Below, in pieces: positions 1-6,009 of a stretch of 8,042 bases of DNA. The notes below the pieces were generated by a model that was given only the letters and a program-made list of their open reading frames with translations, had not been told where the DNA came from and made no database searches. Source of the DNA: DATBFG01 sp036558645. Its GTDB lineage: Bacteria > Acidobacteriota > Terriglobia > Terriglobales > Acidobacteriaceae. The stretch lies in assembly GCA_036558645.1 (NCBI GenBank), contig DATBFG010000100.1:1-8042 (forward strand), in the 5' to 3' direction. A program made the translations under genes and the position numbers. Positions within the stretch are counted from its first letter, which is position 1, and every line of letters starts with the position of its first letter.

Positions 1-45
1 TTCGCAACGATGAGGTCGTCGGTTCGATCCCGACTAGCTCCACCA
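1..45 (+). tRNA. tRNA-Ala(CGC), 3' part only
   Basis: The window opens inside a tRNA gene. Bases 1-7 (TTCGCAA) fit the anticodon loop with U33 followed by anticodon CGC, which reads the alanine codon GCG. The anticodon-stem 3' strand (8-12), a five-base variable loop AGGTC (13-17), the T arm GTCGG-TTCGATC-CCGAC (18-34), the acceptor 3' strand TAGCTCC (35-41), discriminator A42 and encoded CCA (43-45) follow in the normal order. Position 70 is T, consistent with the G3:U70 pair that marks tRNA-Ala; the partner strand lies outside the window, so this is inferred. The isotype call rests on the anticodon and U70. Confidence 0.9.
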
Positions 46-77
46 TGATTTCAACCAATGGCCGCCGTACCATCCGA

Positions 78-90
78 GACCTAGCAGGTC
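78..90 (+). other. Short hairpin downstream of the tRNA
   Basis: GACCT and AGGTC form a five-base-pair stem around a three-base loop, 33 bases after the tRNA end. The downstream sequence ATCTAGATTT has only a short T run, so it is a poor intrinsic terminator. It could help end the tRNA transcript, but chance is a fair alternative. No gene is visible between 46 and 187. Confidence 0.2.
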
Positions 91-187
91 ATCTAGATTT
101 CGCCCTGAGATTCTTCGAGGTCGCCCAACGCTCAAGAAGAAAGAATTTCACCGATTTCACCTTCTCCGGACCTGCCCGGTAGAACGC

Positions 188-505
188 TTATTGCTTACGC
201 CGCCGTACGAATGACAAGCCCTTCTTTAACTCCGCTGACAAATCGATCTCTTCAGTAGCTACATGGACCGGCTCTCCGCCAGATTCTCGACCCAGCCAGG
301 CATTCAGCTCATCCGGCGTGGCCGTGACTGACCTGCCTTCTTTCCTCACCGGCATGCCATCCTTGGCCCACCTTTGCGCAACTGAGACGGTCTGTCCCAG
401 GAAGTGCGCAATCTGCTGCCAGCCCTTTAGCGCTCCCGTACTTACCGGACTCGACGGGGCCGGGACGCCTTGCTTCGGAACGTTGTTGGCTCTCTTCTTC
501 GCCAT
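188..505 (-). CDS. Small HTH DNA-binding protein (AlpA/Nu1-like)
   Basis: This is a 105-residue, basic protein. Residues about 26-71 form one winged-helix or MerR-type HTH: LKGWQQIAHFLG, then VAQRWAKDGMPV, then a hairpin, then PDELNAWLG. The pattern FLG...V.RW...GMPV...G is typical of excisionase/AlpA and phage Nu1-type DNA-binding domains, which are also common as stand-alone proteins in Acidobacteria (family knowledge). The N-terminal 25 residues are low-complexity (Lys, Pro, Ser) and the C-terminus ends in a basic cluster RRRKQ. The ATG at 505 is the first possible start, because an in-frame TAG lies four codons upstream. No Shine-Dalgarno is present, but a promoter ends exactly where the coding region begins, so translation is probably leaderless. 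The target DNA is unknown. No integrase or phage gene is next to it, so excisionase activity is not supported here. Confidence 0.75.
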   Translation of the reverse strand: MAKKRANNVPKQGVPAPSSPVSTGALKGWQQIAHFLGQTVSVAQRWAKDGMPVRKEGRSVTATPDELNAWLGRESGGEPVHVATEEIDLSAELKKGLSFVRRRKQ

Positions 506-511
506 GGAAAT

Positions 512-541
512 ATGCTATGGCAACATCGACTGAACTGTCAG
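512..541 (-). promoter_or_regulatory. Sigma70-type promoter for the HTH gene
   Basis: Read on the minus strand, CTGACA (541-536, five of six to TTGACA) is followed by an 18-base spacer and TAGCAT (517-512, four of six to TATAAT). Six bases separate the -10 from the ATG at 505, which places +1 on the A of the start codon. The lack of a Shine-Dalgarno agrees with a leaderless mRNA. An imperfect palindrome covers 512-526 and might be an autoregulatory site, but it is degenerate. Confidence 0.45.
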
Positions 542-653
542 GTCCCAATTTCTCGAACCGTGAGTTTCCTCATAACTAGGGATCACCCCAGTATTCTCGC
601 GCTCCGCAAACGGCTAATGTGTTCCTACATTGTTCGAATTCCTGGATGTGGGG

Positions 654-670
654 CGGCACTTGGAGTGCCG
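654..670 (+). other. Perfect 7-bp hairpin in an intergenic region
   Basis: CGGCACT (654-660) and AGTGCCG (664-670) pair perfectly around the loop TGG. No T run follows on either strand, so it is not a standard intrinsic terminator. It lies 38 bases upstream of the possible ORF at 708 and is followed by a second hairpin, so it may be part of a structured leader. The rest of 546-653 shows nothing recognisable. Confidence 0.35.
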
Positions 671-687
671 GTCTAACTCGGGGTGCA

Positions 688-706
688 GGTCAAGGTAGGT
701 TTGACC
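688..706 (+). promoter_or_regulatory. Hairpin presenting a possible RBS in its loop
   Basis: GGTCAA (688-693) pairs with TTGACC (701-706), leaving the loop GGTAGGT (694-700). The loop carries the only purine-rich, Shine-Dalgarno-like bases before the ATG at 708 (AGG at 697-699, eight bases away). The arrangement would allow control of initiation through RNA structure, but this is inferred from sequence alone and the six-base stem is modest. Confidence 0.3.
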
Positions 707-707
707 G

Positions 708-887
708 ATGCCGATTTTAACTGTGGTAGGAAGAAACATCACGTACGCCGATGCACGAGCTACCCTGACGTTCGATGAGATATTTGCGCTGGCCAATGAA
801 ATCTGTGATCGCTATGGTCTCGGCATTGACGTGAGCCCGTCTCCGGCGACGCCGGTTCCATTATTCCAAATACCGATCGCAGCGTAA
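708..887 (+). CDS. Possible small protein, 59 residues, unknown
   Basis: An uninterrupted reading frame runs from ATG 708 to TAA 885-887. The predicted protein starts MPILTVVGRNITYADA, continues with a helix-like stretch LTFDEIFALANEICDRYGLG, and ends in a proline-rich tail. The alternation of a beta-like start and an amphipathic helix looks more protein-like than random sequence, and AGG lies at a workable distance upstream inside a hairpin loop. The LTFDEIFALA segment faintly recalls the short helix of bacterial multiubiquitin-type domains, but the rest does not support that family and no function is assigned. It sits alone, converging on the minus-strand kinase-like gene whose stop is at 954. 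It could equally be a chance ORF. Confidence 0.35.
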   Translation: MPILTVVGRNITYADARATLTFDEIFALANEICDRYGLGIDVSPSPATPVPLFQIPIAA

Positions 888-953
888 GAGTGTCCTCTCC
901 TCACTGCGCCCCAAGAAACTAAACAGGAAGCAGCAAAGTCGGCTAAGCTAAGC

Positions 954-2273
954 CTAGCGTGCCATTTCAGCTCTTGCCTGTGTGCCCGATCGCCGGAATT
1001 CAAATTGAATTGTCCACGCGCTAGCCAGGTTCTTGCCCTCCACTTGCGGAGGTGTGAACTTCCATCCACGAGCCGCTTGTTCGGCGAGTCGCGCAAAATA
1101 TGCACTCGGCCCGGCAGATACGAGCCGCGCCTTGATGACATTGCCTTCCGCGTCGGCATCGACCTTCACGCGAACTCGGACCGTCCCTTCGATTGTTCGC
1201 CGTGCCGAGGCTGGAACTACGGGATTCACCTCATGAAGCACAGAGCCGGTGGTGCTAACAACGGCACTAGCCGCTTCCGGTTTCGTCTCTGCCGGGGGTC
1301 CAGGAGCAGATTCACTTGCTCGTGCGCCTGCCGGATTCTTGGCGGTACTCTGAACGGTTGGCTCAGATGCCGGCGTCTGAGTCTTGTTGCGGACAGCAAC
1401 CAGTGTGATGACCAGAAGAAAGATCGCGCCCATCGCAATAGTTAGAAGCCTGAGCGGAGCTCTTTTCCGCACCGATGTCCCCGGCGCTTGTAGCGAACTA
1501 CGCACCGTCTCCGTGCTCGGCAGGAGCGCTCGACTCACATCGGAAATACTCCAACGCTTCGCTGGATCCTTGATCAAGCAGTGCTCTACGATGTCCTGAA
1601 ACGGCGTAGGAAGCCGCATCGCCATCTGCGGAGTTTCTTCTGAAACAACGGGAAGTTGCTGCGTCAGTGATTGGTACAGCGTGACGCCGAGAGACCACAT
1701 CTGCCCGGCTGCAGAACTGGGTCCGGCTTCTGGGGCATCATAAACGCTTTGCTTCTGGCGCCCCTGCTCGCTTCCAATCTCGACAACGTCTTCGCCCGAC
1801 AATTTGATGTGGTCGCCCTTGGCAAGAACATTCGTCGGTCTTAGCGCCGTATGAGCGAAGCCGTTTTCCAGCAGGTATGTCAATGTATCCAGAATTTGCT
1901 GCAGCAGATCCTTCGCTTCCGCAGCCGATAGTGGGCGTTGCGGAAGAATCTGCGCCAGATTTTCTTCCGCTAGTTCTACCACCGCATAACAAACCGCCGC
2001 ATCTGCTGTTCTGTCTTGGCCGACTTCGTAGATTCGAACGAGGTGAGGATGCGAGAGGCCCGCGGCTCGCCGCCAGCGGCCCAACACTTTGTCTGATTCT
2101 GTTGGGTCGGTGATCTGCAGCTTGATCGCGACTTCGGTTTGGTTTCGAGCGCTGACGAACACCGCGCTGCGATCGGACTCGCCCAGACATCGCCCGAGAC
2201 GGTATCGGTTGCCGACCAGACGACCCTGCCACTGGGCCCATCCTGACTCAGTGCTCCACGCTTGGGCTCCCAT
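954..2273 (-). CDS. Membrane pseudokinase fused to a TonB C-terminal domain
   Basis: This 439-residue protein has three parts. Residues about 22-250 are a Ser/Thr kinase-like fold: beta3 lysine K51 (VAIK), HPHLV at 75-79, APE at 180-182, WSLG at 193-196 and the late R240. The catalytic sites are gone: HRDxKPxN is HTALRPTN (141-148, Asp to Ala143), DFG is GED (160-162), the glycine loop is GESDRSAVF and the expected alpha-C Glu position looks like Arg. Residues about 273-294 are one transmembrane helix preceded by VRKR, so the kinase-like part should be cytoplasmic. After a Pro/Ala/Ser-rich linker, residues about 346-428 match the TonB C-terminal domain (IEGTVRVRVKVDADGN-like core, GWKFTPP, WTIQFEF). 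It is probably non-catalytic and may bind nucleotide or a partner and relay a signal across the inner membrane. No ExbB/ExbD is near. In-frame TAG five codons upstream fixes the start at 2273; no Shine-Dalgarno is visible. Confidence 0.85.
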   Translation of the reverse strand: MGAQAWSTESGWAQWQGRLVGNRYRLGRCLGESDRSAVFVSARNQTEVAIKLQITDPTESDKVLGRWRRAAGLSHPHLVRIYEVGQDRTADAAVCYAVVELAEENLAQILPQRPLSAAEAKDLLQQILDTLTYLLENGFAHTALRPTNVLAKGDHIKLSGEDVVEIGSEQGRQKQSVYDAPEAGPSSAAGQMWSLGVTLYQSLTQQLPVVSEETPQMAMRLPTPFQDIVEHCLIKDPAKRWSISDVSRALLPSTETVRSSLQAPGTSVRKRAPLRLLTIAMGAIFLLVITLVAVRNKTQTPASEPTVQSTAKNPAGARASESAPGPPAETKPEAASAVVSTTGSVLHEVNPVVPASARRTIEGTVRVRVKVDADAEGNVIKARLVSAGPSAYFARLAEQAARGWKFTPPQVEGKNLASAWTIQFEFRRSGTQARAEMAR

Positions 2274-2282
2274 AGTTTCGCC

Positions 2283-2288
2283 ATTCTA
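2283..2288 (-). promoter_or_regulatory. -10-like element upstream of the pseudokinase-TonB gene
   Basis: On the minus strand TAGAAT (five of six to TATAAT) lies nine bases before the ATG, which would put +1 about three bases upstream of the start codon. No good -35 is seen at 16-18 bases. Together with the missing Shine-Dalgarno this suggests an almost leaderless transcript. Confidence 0.3.
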
Positions 2289-2442
2289 TCCGAGGGCTCG
2301 TGTTTAGATCGCCCAGAAATCGCACGCACTTGTCCCGGCTGCTTTCTTTTAATCATTCGACCCGGCGGTGCTTCGCTAGACCTTCCAAGTTGCCGCACCA
2401 AGGCGCCTCCCCGCGCGCTATCAGGCGGCACACACCACGAAT

Positions 2443-2448
2443 TAGACT
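2443..2448 (+). promoter_or_regulatory. -10-like element upstream of the ICMT-family gene
   Basis: TAGACT (four of six to TATAAT) is followed by six bases and then the ATG at 2455, so +1 would fall on the start codon. There is no convincing -35 and no Shine-Dalgarno. The evidence is mainly its spacing, which matches the HTH gene's promoter. Confidence 0.25.
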
Positions 2449-2454
2449 TAGCTT

Positions 2455-3024
2455 ATGGAGCTGGCACTAAAGCTGATTACCTGGCTGTGGATTTTCATAC
2501 TGGTGGTCTGGGCGATCGGAGCCATCCGCACGAAGCGATCGGTGCGTAGACAATCGCTTGTGTCTCGGCTGACTCATACAGGCATGGCTGCAATGGCGAT
2601 CATGGTCGGATTCAGCCGGCGCTTTAACTTCGGGTGGCTGACCAGGCCCTTACTTCCAACGGGACCGGGGGCCATCTATGCCGGTGCCTCGCTGACGGTG
2701 GCTGGCATTGCCTTCGCGGTGTGGGCGCGTCTGATCCTGGGGCGCAACTGGAGCGGGACCGTCACAGTCAAGCAGGACCATACTCTAATCTGTAGAGGTC
2801 CTTACACGATCGTGCGTCATCCCATCTATACCGGCTTGTTGCTGGCGGGGCTGGGCACAGCCCTCGCCTATGGTCAGATCCGGGGTCTCATTGCGGTTGC
2901 CTTGTTCTTGTTGCTGTTCATCCTGAAAATCCGCATCGAGGAGCGCTTCATGCGCGAGCAATTCGGTGACGACTATAGGATTTATCAGGAACGGGTGAAG
3001 GCGCTGATCCCGTTTGTGGCGTGA
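2455..3024 (+). CDS. Isoprenylcysteine carboxyl methyltransferase-family membrane protein
   Basis: The 189-residue integral membrane protein has hydrophobic segments near residues 5-24, 40-53, 73-92, 124-140 and 143-158. The signature RGPYTIVRHPIYTG (114-127) and the C-terminal EERFMREQFGDDYRIYQERV (162-181) are the SAM-binding hallmarks of the ICMT/PEMT superfamily of membrane methyltransferases. Bacteria have no prenylated CaaX proteins of the eukaryotic type, so the substrate is unknown; lipids or small molecules are usual guesses. Length is normal for the bacterial family and all key residues appear intact. An in-frame TAG two codons upstream leaves ATG 2455 as the only upstream start. 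It is divergent from the pseudokinase gene with a 181-base gap and ends 20 bases from the convergent dehydrogenase gene, so it is probably transcribed alone. Confidence 0.85.
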   Translation: MELALKLITWLWIFILVVWAIGAIRTKRSVRRQSLVSRLTHTGMAAMAIMVGFSRRFNFGWLTRPLLPTGPGAIYAGASLTVAGIAFAVWARLILGRNWSGTVTVKQDHTLICRGPYTIVRHPIYTGLLLAGLGTALAYGQIRGLIAVALFLLLFILKIRIEERFMREQFGDDYRIYQERVKALIPFVA

Positions 3025-3044
3025 TCGCGCCTTCCGGCTTCTGA

Positions 3045-4226
3045 CTAGCCTCCGACCATCTTGTAGAGAGCCCCGTTATAGTCGAGGATATAGAGCTCGC
3101 CGGCTGCGTCCTGCCCCATCGAGCTGATGATCTTCCCGCTCGACATTAGAACAGACCGCTTCCATGCGCCCGAAACCTGCCGGAGGCCCCAAATCTTGCC
3201 GCTGATGTAATCCGCGAAGACATACACTCCATTCAATGAAGGAAGAGCCGATCCGTGATACACGTATCCACCCACGATTGCCTCTCCCTCCGCATGAGAA
3301 TACTCAGTGATGGGACGAGTCAGACCGGTCTTGTTGCACTGCGAGCCGGGAGGATAGCAGTGGAACCCTTCCATGATGTTCCAACCGTAGTTCAGACCCT
3401 TGGCGATGATGTCTACCTCTTCCCAATTTCCTTGGCCGACGTCGCCTGCAAACAGTGTCTTTCCCACCCGATCGAATGAAAAGCGCCACGAGTTTCGCAG
3501 TCCATACGCCCAGATCTCTCCCTTGTTGGGGGCATCATCAGCAAAAGGATTGTCTGGCGGGATGCCGTAAGGCGAACCTGAATTGATGTCGATGCGAAGA
3601 ATCTTTCCCAGCAACGTCGTCAAGTCTTGCCCATTACCATCGGGATCGCCTTCCGATCCACCATCTCCGAAAGCGATATACAAGTACGAGTCCGGACCGA
3701 ACGCAAGCTGTCCTCCGTTGTGATTTGGGTAAGGCTGATCGACCACCAGCACCTCGGTGCCCGTAGGGTCTGCCTTGTTCGGATCGCTTGCTGAGACATG
3801 ATATTCAGCAATGACACTCTGCAGTTGTCCATCTTCAAGGCGCGTGTAGTCGACAAAGAATCTGCCATTGTTCTTGTAGTTAGGATGGAAGGCCATCCCA
3901 AGCAAACCCTTTTCGCCACCGGTATCGACGATCGCAGTGAGATTGAGAAAAGGGGACGCTAGCAGGGAACCGTTCTGAATAATCCGGATCTTTCCCGCCT
4001 GTTCCAAAACGAAGAGTCGTCCTGTGCCGTCCCGTGGCGTTTCCAGATCTACTGGGTTCGTAAGTCCGCCTACGATCTGTTGTAAGGTAATTCTCGGAGG
4101 AGCGAGGCTTTGATCTGCGGCGAAACAGATTGTGCTGATAACGGAAATTGTGAGTAGGATTGCTAACCTTTGACGGGCTCGGGTCACCGGATGACGCGGG
4201 GAGCAGGGGGGAGTTTGGAAATGCAT
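3045..4226 (-). CDS. Secreted PQQ-dependent sugar dehydrogenase-like protein
   Basis: The 393-residue protein belongs to the soluble glucose dehydrogenase/YliI/HHIP beta-propeller family. Visible blocks in order are GLTNPVDLE (54-62), EKGLLGMAFHPNY (105-117), NHNGGQLAFGPDSYLYIAFG (168-187), LLGKILRIDI (205-214), EIWAYGLRNSWRFSFD (237-252), GDVGQGNWEEVD (261-272), NYGWNIMEG (279-287) and GGYVYHG (319-325). The His and Arg blocks that bind PQQ and sugar in the family are retained. FHCYPPGSQC (288-297) has a close cysteine pair that could form a disulphide, fitting periplasmic export. Residues 1-37 form a signal peptide: basic RARQR, hydrophobic core 21-36, likely cleavage after CFA. Members oxidise aldose sugars with PQQ, but the true substrate and need for PQQ vary. 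GGAGGT five bases before ATG 4226 supports this start. No PQQ biosynthesis gene is in the window. Confidence 0.88.
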   Translation of the reverse strand: MHFQTPPCSPRHPVTRARQRLAILLTISVISTICFAADQSLAPPRITLQQIVGGLTNPVDLETPRDGTGRLFVLEQAGKIRIIQNGSLLASPFLNLTAIVDTGGEKGLLGMAFHPNYKNNGRFFVDYTRLEDGQLQSVIAEYHVSASDPNKADPTGTEVLVVDQPYPNHNGGQLAFGPDSYLYIAFGDGGSEGDPDGNGQDLTTLLGKILRIDINSGSPYGIPPDNPFADDAPNKGEIWAYGLRNSWRFSFDRVGKTLFAGDVGQGNWEEVDIIAKGLNYGWNIMEGFHCYPPGSQCNKTGLTRPITEYSHAEGEAIVGGYVYHGSALPSLNGVYVFADYISGKIWGLRQVSGAWKRSVLMSSGKIISSMGQDAAGELYILDYNGALYKMVGG

Positions 4227-4231
4227 GGCCT

Positions 4232-4237
4232 ACCTCC
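4232..4237 (-). promoter_or_regulatory. Strong Shine-Dalgarno of the dehydrogenase gene
   Basis: Read on the minus strand this is GGAGGT, five bases from the ATG at 4226. It fixes the start codon and contrasts with the three genes to the left, which have no visible Shine-Dalgarno. Confidence 0.75.
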
Positions 4238-4467
4238 AGAGATGTGAACCCCTACGATGCCAAAAACTGACCTCCTGTCCAGCGGGAATGCCGCGTGAGC
4301 ACACTCGGAAGTGCAAGGATGATGTTGCAACAAGTGCAGGCCGCAAAACCCAATTGCAATCATCCAGGCGTCGCAGCTACTTGTAAAATGTTTGTCACTC
4401 CAGGCCGATCAAGGATGTGTAAACAGCGGAATCTTCAGCCGGTTGCGGCATTGGAAGGTTAGCTACC

Positions 4468-4483
4468 AGAATAACAGTATTCT
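4468..4483. promoter_or_regulatory. Operator-like palindrome upstream of the TPR gene
   Basis: AGAATA (4468-4473) and TATTCT (4478-4483) are perfect inverted arms around ACAG. It covers the position where a -35 box would sit for the TATACT at 4503, so a bound dimeric regulator would be well placed to control that promoter. No matching second copy is seen in the window. Confidence 0.3.
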
Positions 4484-4502
4484 TCCAGGCCAGAGTTGGC
4501 GC

Positions 4503-4508
4503 TATACT
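4503..4508 (+). promoter_or_regulatory. -10 element of the TPR gene
   Basis: TATACT matches TATAAT at five of six positions and lies 24 bases before the ATG, predicting +1 near 4515 and an 18-base leader. The leader has GGGGG (4521-4525 region) about six bases from the ATG as a weak ribosome-binding site. The -35 at 17 bases (TTCTTC) is poor, which fits a regulated promoter. Confidence 0.4.
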
Positions 4509-4532
4509 TCCGGCAACTGACGGGGGCGTCCC

Positions 4533-5705
4533 ATGAAAACTCCGCTCTTGTTCCTCTCTCCTCTTCTCGTTTGTTTTCTGATTTCTCCTTGTTCTGCTCA
4601 GCGTGGTCCCGCGGGCGGCGGGGGCAGTCGCGGGACAGCTTTGCCCCGACCTCGGGTTATGAACATGCCTGACCCCACCACGAGTGCGCCCAGCGTTTTT
4701 TTGTCGGGAAAAGTTGCCATCGATGATGGAACTCCCTTGACTGAGGGCGCCGCAGTTCAGACCATCTGCAAAGGACAGAAACGCACTGAAGCTTATACCG
4801 ATAGAAACGGCAACTTCAGTTTCCAGTTCCAGTCGAAGCCCTCCATTAACAGCAATGTCTCCGTCGACGATGCGGATTCAACTCCATGGATGAGCTCTAT
4901 GTCCACGCGCGGCAACCAACGCAGTCTGCAGGATTGCGAATTGACCGCTTGGCTCCCGGGCTTCCGCGCCGAGTTGGTTGAACTCAGTCGTGTAGCAGGT
5001 GATCAGCAGAGCAACATTGGACGCATCGTGCTTCATCGTCTGAACCAGGTTGATGGCCTCACTCTCAGCGCGACTTCAGCCGCTGCTCCAGAGGATGCGA
5101 AAAAGTCTTACGAGAAGGGCCTGAAGGAGAGAGATAAGGCAAAGCTTGACGAAGCCCAGAAGCACTTCGAAAAAGCCGTCAGTCTATACGCGAAGTATGC
5201 GGTAGCGTGGTTCGAGCTTGGGCGTATTCAGCTTCAGAAGAATGATCCGGCTGGAGCGCAACGTTCCTTCCAGGAAGCTGTCAACGCTGACCCAAAGTAC
5301 GTCAGTCCCTATCGCATGCTCGCCCAGATGGCTGCCAAAGAAAAGCAATGGCTGGCTGTCGTTGAACAAACCGGCAAGCTCTTGGCCTTGAATCCGGTCA
5401 ATTTTCCGGACGCGTGGTTCTTGAATGCCGCCGGATATTACTTCCAGGCAAACTTTGAAGCAGCCGAGAAGAGCGCGCGGCAAGGCCTTAAGATTGACGA
5501 AGAACATCGCCTGCCCAAGCTCGATTACCTTCTTGCTTTGGTGCTCGTCCAGAAGCATGGCTACGCCGAAGCAGCCGACCACGTCCGAAGTTTCTTGGCC
5601 CATACCACGAATCCCCCAGACATTGAGGACGGCAAGAAGGAGCTCGCTGAAATTGAACGACTAGCGCCCGGCGTCACAACCTCAACCGTAGCGGAAAAGA
5701 AATAA
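4533..5705 (+). CDS. Secreted TPR protein with carboxypeptidase-regulatory-like domain
   Basis: This 390-residue protein begins with a signal peptide (MKTPLLFLSPLLVCFLISPCSA, likely cut before Q23). A Gly/Arg/Pro-rich linker (24-50) leads to a beta-sandwich-like segment at about 56-170: SGKVAIDDGTPL followed by TDRNGNFSFQF, the pattern of carboxypeptidase-regulatory-like or Cna-B-type domains. Residues about 187-360 hold four to five TPR repeats, for example AKKSYEKGLKERDKAKLDEA, AWFELGRIQLQKNDPAGAQR and AWFLNAAGYYFQANFEAAEK. The tail is Lys/Glu-rich. This domain pair is frequent among Acidobacteria exported proteins, where it is thought to be a periplasmic protein-protein scaffold; the partner is unknown. 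The first ATG gives the signal peptide directly and is accepted as the start. It is transcribed alone, with 304 bases before the next gene. Confidence 0.82.
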   Translation: MKTPLLFLSPLLVCFLISPCSAQRGPAGGGGSRGTALPRPRVMNMPDPTTSAPSVFLSGKVAIDDGTPLTEGAAVQTICKGQKRTEAYTDRNGNFSFQFQSKPSINSNVSVDDADSTPWMSSMSTRGNQRSLQDCELTAWLPGFRAELVELSRVAGDQQSNIGRIVLHRLNQVDGLTLSATSAAAPEDAKKSYEKGLKERDKAKLDEAQKHFEKAVSLYAKYAVAWFELGRIQLQKNDPAGAQRSFQEAVNADPKYVSPYRMLAQMAAKEKQWLAVVEQTGKLLALNPVNFPDAWFLNAAGYYFQANFEAAEKSARQGLKIDEEHRLPKLDYLLALVLVQKHGYAEAADHVRSFLAHTTNPPDIEDGKKELAEIERLAPGVTTSTVAEKK

Positions 5706-5718
5706 TTCTCTAGACTTT

Positions 5719-5728
5719 TTACCGGTAA
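5719..5728. other. 10-bp perfect palindrome after the TPR gene
   Basis: TTACCGGTAA starts 13 bases after the TPR stop codon and can be extended by wobble pairs to CTTTTTACCGGTAAGAG. A T run precedes rather than follows it on the plus strand, and a hairpin with no loop cannot form well, so it is more like a protein-binding palindrome than a terminator. No function is claimed. Confidence 0.2.
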
Positions 5729-5863
5729 GAGCCGCCGCAACTGATATCCTTGGCTATTCGTACGAGTCAGTCAAGTTTCGTGCCCAAAAACCCAGGCGTG
5801 CACCCAAATAGGACCGACCTGGTATTATCCACAGCGCTTTTCCTGCAAAGAACTTCACTTACC

Positions 5864-5872
5864 TGTTAGAAT
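5864..5872 (+). promoter_or_regulatory. Extended -10 promoter, PEP-CTERM gene
   Basis: TGTTAGAAT contains the TG extension and TAGAAT (five of six to TATAAT). The -35 at 17 bases (TGCAAA) is weak, as is usual when an extended -10 is present. Predicted +1 is near 5879, giving a leader of about 130 bases to the GTG start. Other promoters closer to the gene cannot be ruled out. Confidence 0.35.
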
Positions 5873-5913
5873 TTTCAGCTCCAGCGACCCTCATCGACAG
5901 AATCGAGAAGACT

Positions 5914-5959
5914 TCGAGCTTCTTGGGGTGTGGAATGCAGATTGCACCTGGAAGCTCGA
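5914..5959 (+). promoter_or_regulatory. Long stem-loop in the PEP-CTERM gene leader
   Basis: TCGAGCTTC (5914-5922) and GAAGCTCGA (5951-5959) form a perfect nine-base-pair stem. Inside the 28-base loop GGTG (5927-5930) can pair with CACC (5945-5948), giving a two-storey hairpin. No T run follows. It lies 50 bases before the start codon, downstream of the predicted promoter. No known riboswitch family was recognised. Confidence 0.4.
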
Positions 5960-5999
5960 TTGGCCGTACAACTTCGCAGTCCCAGACATAGTTTTGTGT

Positions 6000-6004
6000 A
6001 GGAG
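6000..6004 (+). promoter_or_regulatory. Shine-Dalgarno selecting a GTG start
   Basis: AGGAG lies five bases before the GTG at 6010. Overlapping GTG triplets also occur at 6006 and 6008, but only 6010 is in the long reading frame, so this site decides the start. Confidence 0.7.
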
Positions 6005-6009
6005 AGTGT

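Larger units (their letters stand above)
4227..4532. other. Divergent intergenic region, 306 bases
   Basis: This gap separates the minus-strand dehydrogenase gene from the plus-strand TPR gene and should hold both promoters. For the plus strand a good -10 and a palindrome are seen close to the TPR gene. For the minus strand only the Shine-Dalgarno is clear; no convincing -35/-10 pair was found. No open reading frame or RNA gene is recognisable inside. Confidence 0.5.
5706..6009. other. Intergenic region with a structured leader, 304 bases
   Basis: No coding region or known RNA family is recognisable. The left part has the TTACCGGTAA palindrome and an unremarkable stretch. The right part holds an extended -10, a long stem-loop and a strong Shine-Dalgarno for the PEP-CTERM gene, implying a leader of roughly 130 bases. 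Confidence 0.5.

Noticed and set aside
45..182. A 45-codon plus-strand ORF beginning on the last base of the tRNA
   Set aside because: Its start overlaps the tRNA end, it has no separate ribosome-binding site, and the protein is basic and low in recognisable features; likely chance.
1005..1445. Plus-strand ORF of 146 residues opposite the pseudokinase-TonB gene
   Set aside because: It is antisense to a well-supported gene, rich in Arg, Ser and Cys in the way typical of shadow frames, and has no domain pattern.
1738..2241. Minus-strand 167-residue ORF in another frame of the pseudokinase gene
   Set aside because: The pseudokinase frame carries the recognisable kinase motifs; this one is Arg/Ser-rich and has none.
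4496..4511. Sigma54-like site TGGCGC-N5-TTCC upstream of the TPR gene
   Set aside because: The -12 GC dinucleotide that sigma54 needs is absent (CC instead), and a good sigma70 -10 lies within the same bases.
5184..5603. Minus-strand 139-residue ORF inside the TPR gene
   Set aside because: Antisense to clear TPR repeats and without its own signals.
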